NCBI GenBank assembly: GCA_965200535.1
Contig: CBDAUF010000001.1
Location: 930,001 to 994,000, forward strand
From: MPNO01 sp965200535
Lineage (GTDB): Bacteria; Pseudomonadota; Alphaproteobacteria; MPNO01
Length of the DNA: 64,000 nucleotides
Direction of reading: 5' to 3'
In this document: piece by piece, positions 1 through 7,803 of the stretch
How the letters are laid out: the number at the start of each line of letters is the position of its first letter
Numbering within the stretch: position 1 is the stretch's first letter
Notes under the pieces: generated by a model
The model's input: only the letters and a program-made list of their open reading frames with translations
What the model was told of the DNA's origin: nothing
The model's database searches: none
Made by a program: the position numbers and the translations under genes

Positions 1-234
1 CTCGTACGACGCGATGAAAGGCTCGATCAGAAACGGCTGGCGATGGGAATAGATATTCAGTTCCGCGGCGGCGGCTCCCGCGGCAACCGGCCCGGACACG
101 ATCGCCGGCACGGCGGCAAAAACGGCGACGGCCGCCCTGCAACCGGCCTGCACCGGCCCGCATCCGGGCACTCTCGCGCTGCACCGTCGTCCCCGGGAGG
201 CCGGCTTCCGCCCTGCAGGGGCAGCATGCGACAT
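1..234 (-). CDS. Ferric-iron ABC transporter substrate-binding protein (5' part, cut by left edge)
   Basis: Only the first 78 codons lie in the window. ATG at 234 follows a GAGGT Shine-Dalgarno. Residues about 33-57 are a hydrophobic, Ala-rich signal segment, and the mature start AELNIYSHRQPFLIEPF matches the beginning of FbpA/FutA-type periplasmic ferric-binding proteins (NIYS-x-R-x-P). Proteins of this family deliver Fe(III) to an FbpBC-type permease and ATPase, which would lie to the left of the window. The gene sits directly downstream of the palindromic iron boxes at 271-330, which supports iron-repressed expression. A binding protein for another metal is less likely given the NIYS start. 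The identification rests on the N-terminus only. Confidence 0.8.
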   Translation of the reverse strand, partial: MSHAAPAGRKPASRGRRCSARVPGCGPVQAGCRAAVAVFAAVPAIVSGPVAAGAAAAELNIYSHRQPFLIEPFIASYE

Positions 235-270
235 CGTGCGCTTACCTCGCTGGGTTCCCTTTCCTCACCA

Positions 271-295
271 AATGATACTAATTCGCGTTCTCATT
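271..295. promoter_or_regulatory. Second, imperfect iron-box-like palindrome
   Basis: AATGA and TCATT bound a 25-nt AT-rich stretch containing AATGATACTAAT, close to the classical Fur half-site pattern. It lies between the strong palindrome at 298-330 and the ferric-binding-protein start at 234, so it could be a second repressor site or overlap the -10 region. It is weaker than its neighbour. Confidence 0.4.
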
Positions 296-297
296 GA

Positions 298-330
298 TGT
301 CAATGCGAATGATTGGCATTTGCATTGACA
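298..330. promoter_or_regulatory. Iron-box type operator (Fur-like), long palindrome
   Basis: Two 14-nt arms, TGTCAATGCGAATG (298-311) and CATTTGCATTGACA (317-330), are reverse complements except for one position and flank a 5-nt spacer. The site lies 64-96 nt upstream of the ferric-binding-protein start. The core ATGCGAATGAT recurs in reverse orientation in the box at 24427-24450, so one regulator probably reads both. Assignment to Fur, rather than another iron regulator of alphaproteobacteria (Irr, RirA), is inference from the AATGAT/ATCATT half-sites. Confidence 0.65.
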
Positions 331-349
331 TGCCGCTGCGCCTGAGCGG

Positions 350-889
350 TTATTCCATGTTGCCGGTTGCCCCCGGCGGATTGGTGCGCGGCGCATCGAG
401 CGGCCGGCCGGCGCTCTGTCGGTAGTGGTGGAGCGCCCAATTAACGGAAGGAAACGCAATTTCCTCCCACGGGATGTCGTCCCAGCCGAACAGGCCCACC
501 TCCGCACTCTCCTCGCCGACTTCGACGTCGGGCGACTGGAGTCGGGCCCGGTAGATCAACTGTACCTGGCCGATGCGCGGGATGTTGTAGACCGCGAGCA
601 GCCCGTCGATGGCAATGCGCGCCCGCGCCTCCTCCCAGGCTTCCCGGAGCGCCCCGTTCTCGGTGGTCTCCTCGAGTTCGAGATAACCTGCCGGGAGAGT
701 CCACAGGCCGACCCGGGGCTCGATCGCCCGCCGGCAGAGGAGAATTTTCCCGCCCCAGGTCGCCACCGATCCGACGACGATCTTGGGGTTGTCGTAGGAG
801 ATGAAGCCGCAATCGGGGCAGACCAGCCGCTCCCGGTTGTCGCCGTCGGGAATCGACCGCACCGAGGGGCCGGGGCGCGTGCTTGCCAT
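350..889 (-). CDS. NUDIX hydrolase with N-terminal zinc ribbon
   Basis: A 179-aa protein. The start at 889 (MASTRPG) was preferred to upstream in-frame starts because those would overlap the preceding Rieske gene, which ends at 955. An N-terminal CPDCGF segment looks like half of a zinc ribbon of the NADH-pyrophosphatase type. The Nudix box reads G-x5-E...REAWEEA (GYLELEE, then LREAWEEA), carrying the Mg-binding glutamates. Such proteins hydrolyse nucleoside diphosphate derivatives; the substrate cannot be read from sequence. It follows the Rieske oxygenase by 65 nt on the same strand and may be co-transcribed with it. Confidence 0.85.
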   Translation of the reverse strand: MASTRPGPSVRSIPDGDNRERLVCPDCGFISYDNPKIVVGSVATWGGKILLCRRAIEPRVGLWTLPAGYLELEETTENGALREAWEEARARIAIDGLLAVYNIPRIGQVQLIYRARLQSPDVEVGEESAEVGLFGWDDIPWEEIAFPSVNWALHHYRQSAGRPLDAPRTNPPGATGNME

Positions 890-954
890 TGCCCGAGTCT
901 GGCTCGCGGCGGCATCGCGTGCAAGCCGCCCGCCGTCCGTTCGCCTCCCGCGCG

Positions 955-2295
955 TCAGGATGCGAGCAGCGACCGAAGCCGTTCGGCGGGCAGGTCGGCG
1001 GCCCAGCGGGACCGCATCCGCCGGTCGAGATGCCTGGCGATCCAGGCGTTCCGCCATTCGTCGGCAGGGGCAACGACATCGATGCTGGCGAGGTGATCGT
1101 AGCGGTTCGGCGCCGCGCAGACCGGCGGCGGGATCGCGCCGTCGAGCGCCTCGGTCAGCATCTTGCGGGCGGCGATGATGGCCATGTCGGTATAGGCCAG
1201 GTTCTCCCTGCTGCGGTCCTGGATCGCGCCCTGGCCTTCGAGGATCATCGTGTCGTGGACGTTGAAATCGTAGCCGACACCGGCATAGGTGCCGGTCTTC
1301 TGTTCGGCGGCGGAGAAACCGTAGCGGTTCTCGAGATTGCGTTTCGGCGTGTAGCCGGGGACCTCGTAGGTCCTGAGCTTCTCCGCCCGCAGCGCTTCCC
1401 GGTCGATGGGCTGGCGGAAATCGTAGAACACGTCGTAACGCCAGTTGCTGGCATCGTCGATCGGCACGTGAATCTGGACCAGCGTCCAGTCGCCGATTGC
1501 CACCACGGCGGTATGCGGGAAGAGGTAGTTGGTCACCCGCACATAGGTGAGGTCGCGGGTGCCGTCGCGCCAGTCGCGCAGCGCGAAGATCCTGACTCCG
1601 AAGTCGGTGCGAGCGACTTCGAGACGCGGGTTCGGCATCCCGCGCAGGATCGCGGCGACGGAGACGCCGGTATCGTCCGCGGCGGCGAGCAGCTCCCGGA
1701 AGCCATAGGAGCCGTCCTCGTCGACGTCGTCAACGAGATAGCGGTGGAGGTAGGAGAGATGCGCGGGGTCGATCTCGCCCTCCACCGCCTGCAACCAGTT
1801 TGCCCGCTGCAGCGCCTTGAACGCGAAGCTGTAGCCCGGCGGTGCGTCGTACCAGTCGAAACCGGGCAGCGGCGGCGGTTCTCCCTCGCCCATATAGCCG
1901 TAGACGATGCCGTTGCGCTCGACGCACGGGTAGGCCGGTTGGCGCACGCGCCGGTGATAGGTCGAGCCCGGCGGTTCCGCCGGTTGCTCCAGGCAGCGCC
2001 CGTCGTGGCCGTAAAGCCAGCCGTGATAGGGGCAGCGCAGCCCGCCGTCCTCGCAGCGCCCGTAGGCCAGATCGCCGGCGCGGTGGGCGCAGCGCCGGGC
2101 GAGCGCTCCGAAACATCCCCGGCCGTCGCGGAACACGACCAGATCCTCGCCAAGAACACGGACATCCTTGACCGGGCGGTCGTCGGGCAATTCCTCAACC
2201 AGAACCACCGGCTGCCAGTAGCGGCGCATCAGCGCGCCCATCGGCGTGCCCCGGCCGGTGCGCGTCAGGCGTTCGTTCTGTTCCAGACTCAGCAT
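955..2295 (-). CDS. Rieske [2Fe-2S] aromatic ring-hydroxylating oxygenase, alpha subunit
   Basis: 446 aa. The Rieske cluster ligands C69-x-H71 (RRCAHRAG) and C88-x2-H91 (CPYHGW) are intact. The C-terminal catalytic domain has the mononuclear-iron pattern D-x2-H-x4-H in EIDPAHLSYLHR. Size and layout resemble phthalate 4,5-dioxygenase-type single-component alpha subunits, which need a separate reductase. No reductase gene is adjacent. The gene stands alone between a MarR regulator (29 nt upstream, same strand) and the NUDIX gene, so MarR may control it. The substrate is unknown, presumably an aromatic or N-heterocyclic compound. Confidence 0.88.
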   Translation of the reverse strand: MLSLEQNERLTRTGRGTPMGALMRRYWQPVVLVEELPDDRPVKDVRVLGEDLVVFRDGRGCFGALARRCAHRAGDLAYGRCEDGGLRCPYHGWLYGHDGRCLEQPAEPPGSTYHRRVRQPAYPCVERNGIVYGYMGEGEPPPLPGFDWYDAPPGYSFAFKALQRANWLQAVEGEIDPAHLSYLHRYLVDDVDEDGSYGFRELLAAADDTGVSVAAILRGMPNPRLEVARTDFGVRIFALRDWRDGTRDLTYVRVTNYLFPHTAVVAIGDWTLVQIHVPIDDASNWRYDVFYDFRQPIDREALRAEKLRTYEVPGYTPKRNLENRYGFSAAEQKTGTYAGVGYDFNVHDTMILEGQGAIQDRSRENLAYTDMAIIAARKMLTEALDGAIPPPVCAAPNRYDHLASIDVVAPADEWRNAWIARHLDRRMRSRWAADLPAERLRSLLAS

Positions 2296-2325
2296 CGCCC
2301 GATGCTAACCCCGGCGCATCGGCAG

Positions 2326-2841
2326 TCAACCGCCGGGGCCGGAACTGCCCTCGCCTTGCAGCCTGTCCAGCACCTTTTCCCGCTCTCGCTCGTCGATGAT
2401 GCCGAGCAGGACCTTGCGGTAACCCTCCACCGCTTCGGCGCCCGCTTCGCGGTAGGCGCGCGCAATGCGGCCGCGTTGGTTTTCCGACAGCCGGCGTTCG
2501 AGCGCCAGGCCCTTCTCCGTGAGTTCCAGCCTCCGTTGCCGCCGGTCGCGGGTTCCGGCCCGCGACGCCACATAGCCTTCGCGCACCAGTTCGCGGAGCA
2601 CCCGCGACAGGCTCTGCTTGGTGATCTTCAGAATGTCGAGCAGGTGCGAGATCGTGATACCCGGGTTGCGGCCGATGAAATAGATCGTCCTGTGGTGAGC
2701 GCGCCCGAAACCGAGTTCGGTCAGAATCGCATCGGGCTTGCCGGTGAAATCGCGATAGGCATAGAACAGCAGTTCGATCCCCTGGCGCAGATCCTCGTCG
2801 CGCAGGAACAGGGGGTTGATGCCCGATTTTATGTCAGTCAT
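2326..2841 (-). CDS. MarR-family transcriptional regulator
   Basis: 171 aa from ATG 2841 (MTDIKSG); an upstream in-frame ATG at 2886 would add an unconserved-looking 15 residues. The winged-helix core is clear: a recognition-helix region ITKQSLSRVLRELVREGYV and the wing with DRRQRRLELTEKG, the classic MarR D-x-R-x3-hydrophobic signature. It is divergent from the aminotransferase gene, and a 7-nt-arm palindrome overlaps its own start codon (2830-2850). That arrangement fits autoregulation plus control of the aminotransferase and the downstream Rieske gene. The ligand is unknown. Confidence 0.88.
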   Translation of the reverse strand: MTDIKSGINPLFLRDEDLRQGIELLFYAYRDFTGKPDAILTELGFGRAHHRTIYFIGRNPGITISHLLDILKITKQSLSRVLRELVREGYVASRAGTRDRRQRRLELTEKGLALERRLSENQRGRIARAYREAGAEAVEGYRKVLLGIIDEREREKVLDRLQGEGSSGPGG

Positions 2842-2850
2842 GTTGACATA
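2830..2850. promoter_or_regulatory. Probable MarR operator overlapping a -35 element
   Basis: TATGTCA (2830-2836) and TGACATA (2844-2850) form a perfect inverted repeat with a 7-nt spacer, spanning the marR start codon. The right arm overlaps TTGACA (2843-2848), a consensus -35 for the plus-strand aminotransferase gene, with a poor -10 near 2864. MarR proteins usually bind palindromes of about this size. Confidence 0.5.
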
Positions 2851-2963
2851 TATGGCCGCGAATGATACGCGCGGCAAGGAAAACACGCGCGGAATTCGTT
2901 TCGGACGGGGCGCTCGGAACGGCCGGCTCGGTCCGGCGCGGAAGCGGTGCAGGAACGGCGAAG

Positions 2964-3833
2964 ATGCTCAATTTTGACGATCGGGACGGTCACATCTGGT
3001 TTGACGGCGCGCTCCGGGAATGGCGCGACTGCAAACTTCATGTCCTGAGCCACGGCCTGCACTATGCCAGTTGCGTGTTCGAGGGCGAACGCGTCTACGC
3101 CGGATCGGTGTTCAAGCTCCGCGAGCATACCCAGCGCCTGATCGATTCCGCCGCGGCGCTCGGTTACGAACTGCCATACACCCTGGAGCAACTCGAGCGG
3201 GCCACCGAAGAAACCGTGGCCGCCCAGGGGTTCGCCGATGCCTATGTCCGTCCTGTCGCTTGGCGCGGCAGCGAAATGATGGGGGTCTCGGCGCAGGCGA
3301 CAGCGATCCACGTCGCCATCGCCGTGTGGGAATGGCCGTCCTACTTCTCGCCAGAAGCCCGGCTCAAGGGAATCCGCCTCATGCGGTCGTCGTGGCGGCG
3401 CCCGGCGCCCGACACCGCACCCGTCCATTCCAAGGCGGCCGGCCTCTACATGATCTGCACCCTGTCGAAGCATAGGGCGGAGGCCGAAGGATTCGACGAT
3501 GCACTGATGCTGGACTGGCGAGGCCGGGTCGCCGAGACGACCGGCGCCAACATCTTCCTTGTCCACGACGGCCGCCTGCACACGCCGACGCCGGACTGTT
3601 TCCTCGACGGCATCACCCGCCGTACCGTCATCGGGCTGGCCGGCGATCGCGGGATCGAAACGGTAGAGCGCACGATCATGCCCGACGAGATTGCCGACGC
3701 GGACGAAATCTTCGTCACCGGCACCGCCGCCGAGGTCACCCCGGTCGGCCAGATCGACGACCATCACCTCCAGGTCGGCCCGGTCACCCGCACGCTGATG
3801 GACGCCTACGACGCGGCGGTGGGGAAGAGGTAA
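2964..3833 (+). CDS. Branched-chain amino acid aminotransferase (class IV, IlvE-like)
   Basis: 289 aa from ATG 2964, with AGGAA upstream; the longer in-frame start at 2862 would cover the divergent promoter. The fold-type IV PLP signature is visible: HGLHYASCVFEG near the N-terminus, the PLP lysine in HSKAAGLY, and the cofactor-binding ETTGANIFLV followed by LDGITRRT. It would interconvert Val/Leu/Ile and their 2-oxo acids with glutamate. Its position opposite a MarR gene, outside any ilv/leu operon, suggests a catabolic or regulated role instead of the main biosynthetic enzyme. Confidence 0.9.
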   Translation: MLNFDDRDGHIWFDGALREWRDCKLHVLSHGLHYASCVFEGERVYAGSVFKLREHTQRLIDSAAALGYELPYTLEQLERATEETVAAQGFADAYVRPVAWRGSEMMGVSAQATAIHVAIAVWEWPSYFSPEARLKGIRLMRSSWRRPAPDTAPVHSKAAGLYMICTLSKHRAEAEGFDDALMLDWRGRVAETTGANIFLVHDGRLHTPTPDCFLDGITRRTVIGLAGDRGIETVERTIMPDEIADADEIFVTGTAAEVTPVGQIDDHHLQVGPVTRTLMDAYDAAVGKR

Positions 3834-3853
3834 GCGGTCGTTCCCGTACTCTC

Positions 3854-4672
3854 CTAGTCGCGTTCGGCGACGACCAGCATGCCGGTAAGGCGGCCCTCCT
3901 CGCCGGATCGGATACTGTTGCGCAGCCGCTCCCTCAGGTCTTCGCCAAGCGCGAGTCCGGCCCCGAGGCCGGAGCGGGGGCGCTGACCGCGCTGGCCGCC
4001 GACCGCGCCTTCGCCGCGGTTCTGGACGATCCGGAAGCCGGCCGCCGCAAGCCCGTCGAGAAACGCCTCCGGCGAACCCGGAAAACTGTAGGACGGATCC
4101 CTGGCCCACGGCAGCGGATAGTGGGGCTCGCCCGCCGGCCCCCGCGCGGCGTGGCTGAGCGCGTAACGCCCGCCGGGTGCAAGGACGCGCCTCGCTTCGC
4201 CGAACATCCGTGCCTTGTCGGCGACATTCATGGAGACGTTCTGGCACCAGACGAGGTCGAAACTGCCGTCGGCGTATGGAAGGTCGGTGACGCTGCCCTG
4301 CCGCGTGGCAATGCGTCCGTCGAGGCCGCAGAGCCTGTTCAGCCGCTCCGCCGCCGCGGCATATTCCGGAGTGAGATCGATGGCCGCGATCGTGCAGCCG
4401 TAACGATGGGCGAGGTAGCGCGACGACCCGCTGATGCCGCAGCCCGCGTCGAGCACGCGCATTCCCTCCGCCACCCCGGCGAGCGTCGCCAGCACCTCGG
4501 TCTGAGCCAGGCCGCCGCCGTGAAGCTGGTCGACAAGCTGGAACATCTCGACCGTCGGTCTCGCGATGTCCTGCCCGTCGGCGGCAAGCGCGGCGAGGAT
4601 CCGCTCGACCAGCCGGTCGGCGCCGTAGAGCGCTTGGATCGCCGCTACCGGCTCAGCCACGGCCGCGTTCAT
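3854..4672 (-). CDS. Class I SAM-dependent methyltransferase
   Basis: 272 aa. SAM motif I is VLDAGCGISGSSRYLA, motif II is near IAAIDLTPEY, and the acidic loop before motif III reads SFDLVWCQNVSMNV, as in UbiE and sarcosine/glycine methyltransferase relatives. The start at 4672 lies inside the last codons of moaE (20-nt overlap), so it is probably translated by coupling at the end of the molybdopterin run. A link to molybdenum cofactor chemistry is not implied by sequence. The substrate is unknown, probably a small molecule. Confidence 0.82.
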   Translation of the reverse strand: MNAAVAEPVAAIQALYGADRLVERILAALAADGQDIARPTVEMFQLVDQLHGGGLAQTEVLATLAGVAEGMRVLDAGCGISGSSRYLAHRYGCTIAAIDLTPEYAAAAERLNRLCGLDGRIATRQGSVTDLPYADGSFDLVWCQNVSMNVADKARMFGEARRVLAPGGRYALSHAARGPAGEPHYPLPWARDPSYSFPGSPEAFLDGLAAAGFRIVQNRGEGAVGGQRGQRPRSGLGAGLALGEDLRERLRNSIRSGEEGRLTGMLVVAERD

Positions 4673-5126
4673 CGGCAGATGCGGCCCATCTCTCCTCGGC
4701 CTCGGTATCGGCGGGATCGGCGTCGACCCAGCGATCCCCCGCCGAGGTGGTCTCGAGTTTCCAGAACGGCGCCTTGGTCTTGAGCCAGTCGATCAGGAAG
4801 CTGCACGCGTCGATCGCCGCCCTGCGGTGGGCCGATGCCGTGCCGACGAAAACGATACGCTCGCCGGGCTCCAGCCGGCCGTAGCGGTGGATGACGAGAA
4901 CCGCCTCGAGCGGCCAGCGCGCGTGCGCCTCCTCCTCGATCTTGGCGAGCTGGCGCTCGGTCATGCCCGGATAGTGTTCGAGCGTCATGGCGCTGACCGA
5001 TTCGCCGTCCGAGAGGTCGCGCACGAGGCCCACGAAGCAACTCACTGCACCTGACCCGCTCGCCCCGGCGGTCAGGCGCTCGACCTCCGCTCCGACGTCG
5101 AAATCCTCCTCCTGGACCCGGATCAC
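4653..5126 (-). CDS. moaE: Molybdopterin synthase catalytic subunit MoaE
   Basis: 157 aa. MoaE hallmarks are present: FVGLVRD near residue 32, LEHYPGMTE, HRYGRLEPGE, and the catalytic-lysine segment LKTKAPFWKLE. MoaE with MoaD converts cyclic pyranopterin phosphate to molybdopterin by inserting two sulfurs in the cytosol. It lies 2 nt after moaD in the same orientation, so the two subunits are made together, and its 3' end overlaps the methyltransferase start. A C-terminal tail of about 25 polar residues extends beyond the core. Confidence 0.95.
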   Translation of the reverse strand: MIRVQEEDFDVGAEVERLTAGASGSGAVSCFVGLVRDLSDGESVSAMTLEHYPGMTERQLAKIEEEAHARWPLEAVLVIHRYGRLEPGERIVFVGTASAHRRAAIDACSFLIDWLKTKAPFWKLETTSAGDRWVDADPADTEAEERWAASADERGRG

Positions 5127-5128
5127 CG

Positions 5129-5380
5129 CTAGCCTCCGGTCATTGGCGGGAACAGCGCCACTTCGTCATCGGCGCCGACGGGGGTATCGCGCTCGCAAAG
5201 TTCCTGGTTGACGGCGACACGCAGGGCCTCGCGGTTCCGCAGCGCCTCGGCATAGGCATCGCTCCTGCCGGCTAGCCAGTCGATCAGCCCGTCGACGTCC
5301 CGTATCTCGGCCGGCGGAGCGACCGTCTCGGTCGGCACACCGATGCGTTGGCGGACCCACCCGAAATAGAGCATCTGCAT
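5129..5380 (-). CDS. moaD: Molybdopterin synthase sulfur-carrier subunit MoaD
   Basis: 83 aa beta-grasp protein beginning MQMLYFGWVRQRIG and ending PPMTGG. The C-terminal Gly-Gly is the residue pair that is adenylated and thiocarboxylated before sulfur transfer to MoaE. ATG 5380 overlaps the moeA stop (ATGA), with an alternative ATG two codons later. moaE follows after 2 nt. The activating MoeB/ThiF-type enzyme is not in the window. Confidence 0.95.
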   Translation of the reverse strand: MQMLYFGWVRQRIGVPTETVAPPAEIRDVDGLIDWLAGRSDAYAEALRNREALRVAVNQELCERDTPVGADDEVALFPPMTGG

Positions 5381-6639
5381 CAACTCACCTCGCTGAACGG
5401 TAGAAAATCGACCATCGCACCCTGCTCGACCGAGGCGAGTTCCTCGGGCAGTTCGAGCAGCCCGTCGGACCCCACCATCGAGGACAGGATTCCGGCGCCG
5501 TCGCGCGGGAACCTGGTGACGTAGGGCATTCCCGCGTCGTCGGTATGAAGGCTCACCCTGAGCCATTCGCGGCGCGAAACCTTCTTGCGGTATGCGAAGC
5601 CGGCGCGCACCGGGAACGTCCTGGGCGCCGCATCCGCTTCGACCGCTCCGGCGAGCCGCAGGATCGCGGGCCGGGCGAAGCGCATGAACGTCACCATCAC
5701 CGCGACTGGATTTCCGGGGAGCCCGATGAACGGCACGCGGCGGACCTGGCCGAGCGCGAGCGGCCGGCCGGGGCGGATCGCAAGCCGCCAGAAATGGATC
5801 GCGCCCAGCGCCTCGACCGCGGTGCGCACGTGGTCCTCCTCGCCCGTCGAGACCCCGCCCGAGGTGATGATGAGGTCGTGCCCGCGGGCGGCGTCGGCCA
5901 GCCCGGTCCGCACAGCTTCGACGCTGTCCTCGAGGATTCCGAGATCGTCCACAGCGCAGCCGAGACCGTCGAGCAGACTCGCCAGCGCGTAACGGTTGGC
6001 GTCGTAGACACAGCCCGGTGGCAGTTTGTCAGCAGGCTCGCGGATCTCGTCGCCGGTCGAGAACAGCGCGACTCGGAGCGGTGCATGAACGTTGAGCGTT
6101 GCGCACCCGATCGATGCTGCGAGGCCGATATCCTGGGCGCGCAGGCGGCGGCCCCTGGCAAGCACAACCGAACCCGCCTCGATATCCTCGCCGGCGCTGC
6201 GCCGGTTGGCGCCGCGTCCGATCCCGGTCGGGATGACAACGCTGTCGCCGTCCCGGATGCAGTCTTCCTGCATCAGCACGGTGTCGGGGCCGGGAGGCAT
6301 CGGCGCCCCGGTGAAGATGCGAACCGCCTCGCCGCGCGGCGCGGGGTCGTTCGTGCCGTGCCCGGCGGCAATTCTCCGGCCGACCCGGAGGCGGGTTTCC
6401 CGTCCGGGATCGAGATCGTCGAAATGCACCGCATAGCCGTCGACGGCTGCGTTGTCGTGCGGCGGCACCGGGAACGGGGCGACCAGATCGGCGGCAAGGA
6501 TGCGCCCATGCGCTTTCCTGAGCGGGACGGTCTCGCGTCCGACGACGACATCGAGCCGCTCGGAAAGCAGCGCCAGGGCCTCGCCCGCGGTCATCAGGGC
6601 GCCGCCGAAGGCGAAGCAGTCGTCGGAGAGTTGGGCCAC
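5380..6639 (-). CDS. moeA: Molybdopterin molybdenumtransferase MoeA
   Basis: 419 aa when read from GTG 6639, which gives the familiar start AQLSDDCFAFGG; ATG 6594 (MTAGEAL) is the alternative. Recognisable blocks are the N-terminal PPHDNAAVDGYA, IFTGAPMPPGPDTV, the MoCF_biosynth domain with ALFSTGDE and ITSGGVSTGEED, and the GLPGNPVAVMVTF motif. It inserts molybdate into adenylated molybdopterin. GTG 6639 sits 2 nt after the mobB stop, and the 3' end overlaps moaD, so mobB-moeA-moaD-moaE form one coupled unit. Confidence 0.94.
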   Translation of the reverse strand: MAQLSDDCFAFGGALMTAGEALALLSERLDVVVGRETVPLRKAHGRILAADLVAPFPVPPHDNAAVDGYAVHFDDLDPGRETRLRVGRRIAAGHGTNDPAPRGEAVRIFTGAPMPPGPDTVLMQEDCIRDGDSVVIPTGIGRGANRRSAGEDIEAGSVVLARGRRLRAQDIGLAASIGCATLNVHAPLRVALFSTGDEIREPADKLPPGCVYDANRYALASLLDGLGCAVDDLGILEDSVEAVRTGLADAARGHDLIITSGGVSTGEEDHVRTAVEALGAIHFWRLAIRPGRPLALGQVRRVPFIGLPGNPVAVMVTFMRFARPAILRLAGAVEADAAPRTFPVRAGFAYRKKVSRREWLRVSLHTDDAGMPYVTRFPRDGAGILSSMVGSDGLLELPEELASVEQGAMVDFLPFSEVS

Positions 6640-6641
6640 GG

Positions 6642-7169
6642 TCAGGCCGCTCCTCTTGCCGCGGGACGGAGCCCGCAATGGGCAACGATGAAATCGGCGA
6701 TCGCCGCGGTGTCGTTGAGGTCGAGCACGGGGATGTCCGCCGCGGTGCCGCGCGCATCGGTGGCCAGCGCGATCACGTCGGGGTCGCTGGGATAGAGTGC
6801 AGGTTTGCCGACCGCCGGGCGGTGTACCTCGAGCTTGTCGTGCGGCTCGCTCTTGAACCCTTCGATCAGAACCAGATCGACCGGCGCCATGCGCGCCAGC
6901 AGACCGTCGATCCGCGGTTCCGGCTGGTCCCGGTTCTCGTGGATCAGGGCAAAACGGTTGACCGAGGAAACCACCACCTCGCGGGCTCCAGCCTCCCGGT
7001 GGACATGCGAATCCTTTCCCGGCGTGTCGATGTCGAAGCCGGCATGGGCATGCTTGATCGTCGACACCGAGAGGCCGCGCCCGACCAGCTCGTGCAGCAG
7101 ATGCCTGACCAGCCGGGTCTTGCCGCTGCCGCTCCAGCCGACGATTCCCAGGACCGCCCCGTGCGTCAT
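6642..7169 (-). CDS. mobB: Molybdopterin-guanine dinucleotide biosynthesis protein MobB
   Basis: 175 aa GTP-binding protein. The Walker A loop GWSGSGKT is at residues 11-18, followed by TIKHAHAGFDIDTPGKDSH and VLIEGFKSE, all typical of MobB, which assists MobA in making Mo-bis-MGD. mobA is not in the window. It begins 6 nt after the pgsA stop and runs into moeA with a 2-nt gap. The presence of MobB suggests that the host uses DMSO-reductase-family enzymes. Confidence 0.93.
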   Translation of the reverse strand: MTHGAVLGIVGWSGSGKTRLVRHLLHELVGRGLSVSTIKHAHAGFDIDTPGKDSHVHREAGAREVVVSSVNRFALIHENRDQPEPRIDGLLARMAPVDLVLIEGFKSEPHDKLEVHRPAVGKPALYPSDPDVIALATDARGTAADIPVLDLNDTAAIADFIVAHCGLRPAARGAA

Positions 7170-7175
7170 GCCCGC

Positions 7176-7796
7176 CTATTCTCCCGCGGCCTTTGCCATC
7201 CGGCCGCCGCCGCTCCGTTCCGCGTCCGTGTCCGCGTCTGCATCGGCGCCCGCGATACGGCGCAGCGTCGAGCGAAGATAGTCGTAGCCGGTGACCGTTG
7301 TCAGCACGGCGGCGATCCACAACCCCGCTTCGCCGATCGGTTGCCACGGGACGCCCCACGGCCCTGCTTCTCCGAGCAGCAGGACGGCGATAGCGGCCAT
7401 CTGGACCGCGGTCTTCCATTTGGCGAGCCGGCTTACCGGTACGGCAACGCCGAGCGCGGCCAGATACTCGCGGAGGCCCGACACCATGATCTCGCGGCAC
7501 AGGATGACAAGCGCGGGCAGGACCGCGAGCCCGGCGATGCGGTCAAAGCCCACCATCATCAGCAACGCTGCGGCGACCACCAGCTTGTCGGCGATGGGGT
7601 CGAGCAAGCGGCCAAGCGCGGACTCCCGGTCGAACCGGCGGGCGGCGTAGCCGTCGAAGAAATCGGTGATAGCAGCCAGGACGAAGACCGCGCAGGCGAG
7701 CCAGTGCGCGGTGTCCCCGGCAAGATAAAACGATGCGATCAGGACCGGGATCAGCGCGATCCGAAGCAGCGTCAGCAGGTTCGGGACGTTTGTCAT
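7176..7796 (-). CDS. pgsA: CDP-diacylglycerol--glycerol-3-phosphate 3-phosphatidyltransferase
   Basis: 206 aa membrane protein. The CDP-alcohol phosphotransferase signature D-G-x2-A-R...G-x3-D-x3-D is complete in DFFDGYAARRF followed by GRLLDPIADK. Several hydrophobic helices start with NLLTLLRIALIPVLIASFYL. It makes phosphatidylglycerophosphate, the first committed step to phosphatidylglycerol and cardiolipin, at the inner membrane. It lies 7 nt after uvrC, a pairing common in proteobacteria. The C-terminal tail is unusually rich in Asp-Ala repeats (ADADADTDAE). Confidence 0.95.
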   Translation of the reverse strand: MTNVPNLLTLLRIALIPVLIASFYLAGDTAHWLACAVFVLAAITDFFDGYAARRFDRESALGRLLDPIADKLVVAAALLMMVGFDRIAGLAVLPALVILCREIMVSGLREYLAALGVAVPVSRLAKWKTAVQMAAIAVLLLGEAGPWGVPWQPIGEAGLWIAAVLTTVTGYDYLRSTLRRIAGADADADTDAERSGGGRMAKAAGE

Positions 7797-7803
7797 CGGC
7801 CGG

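Noticed and set aside
883..2865. 660-codon plus-strand open frame opposite the Rieske and MarR genes
   Set aside because: It is antisense to two well-supported genes, has low-complexity Arg/Ala/Pro composition and no recognisable domain; open antisense frames are common in GC-rich DNA.
6005..6800. Several plus- and minus-strand frames opposite or within moeA
   Set aside because: All are Arg/Pro-rich shadows of moeA and mobB without SD or motifs.
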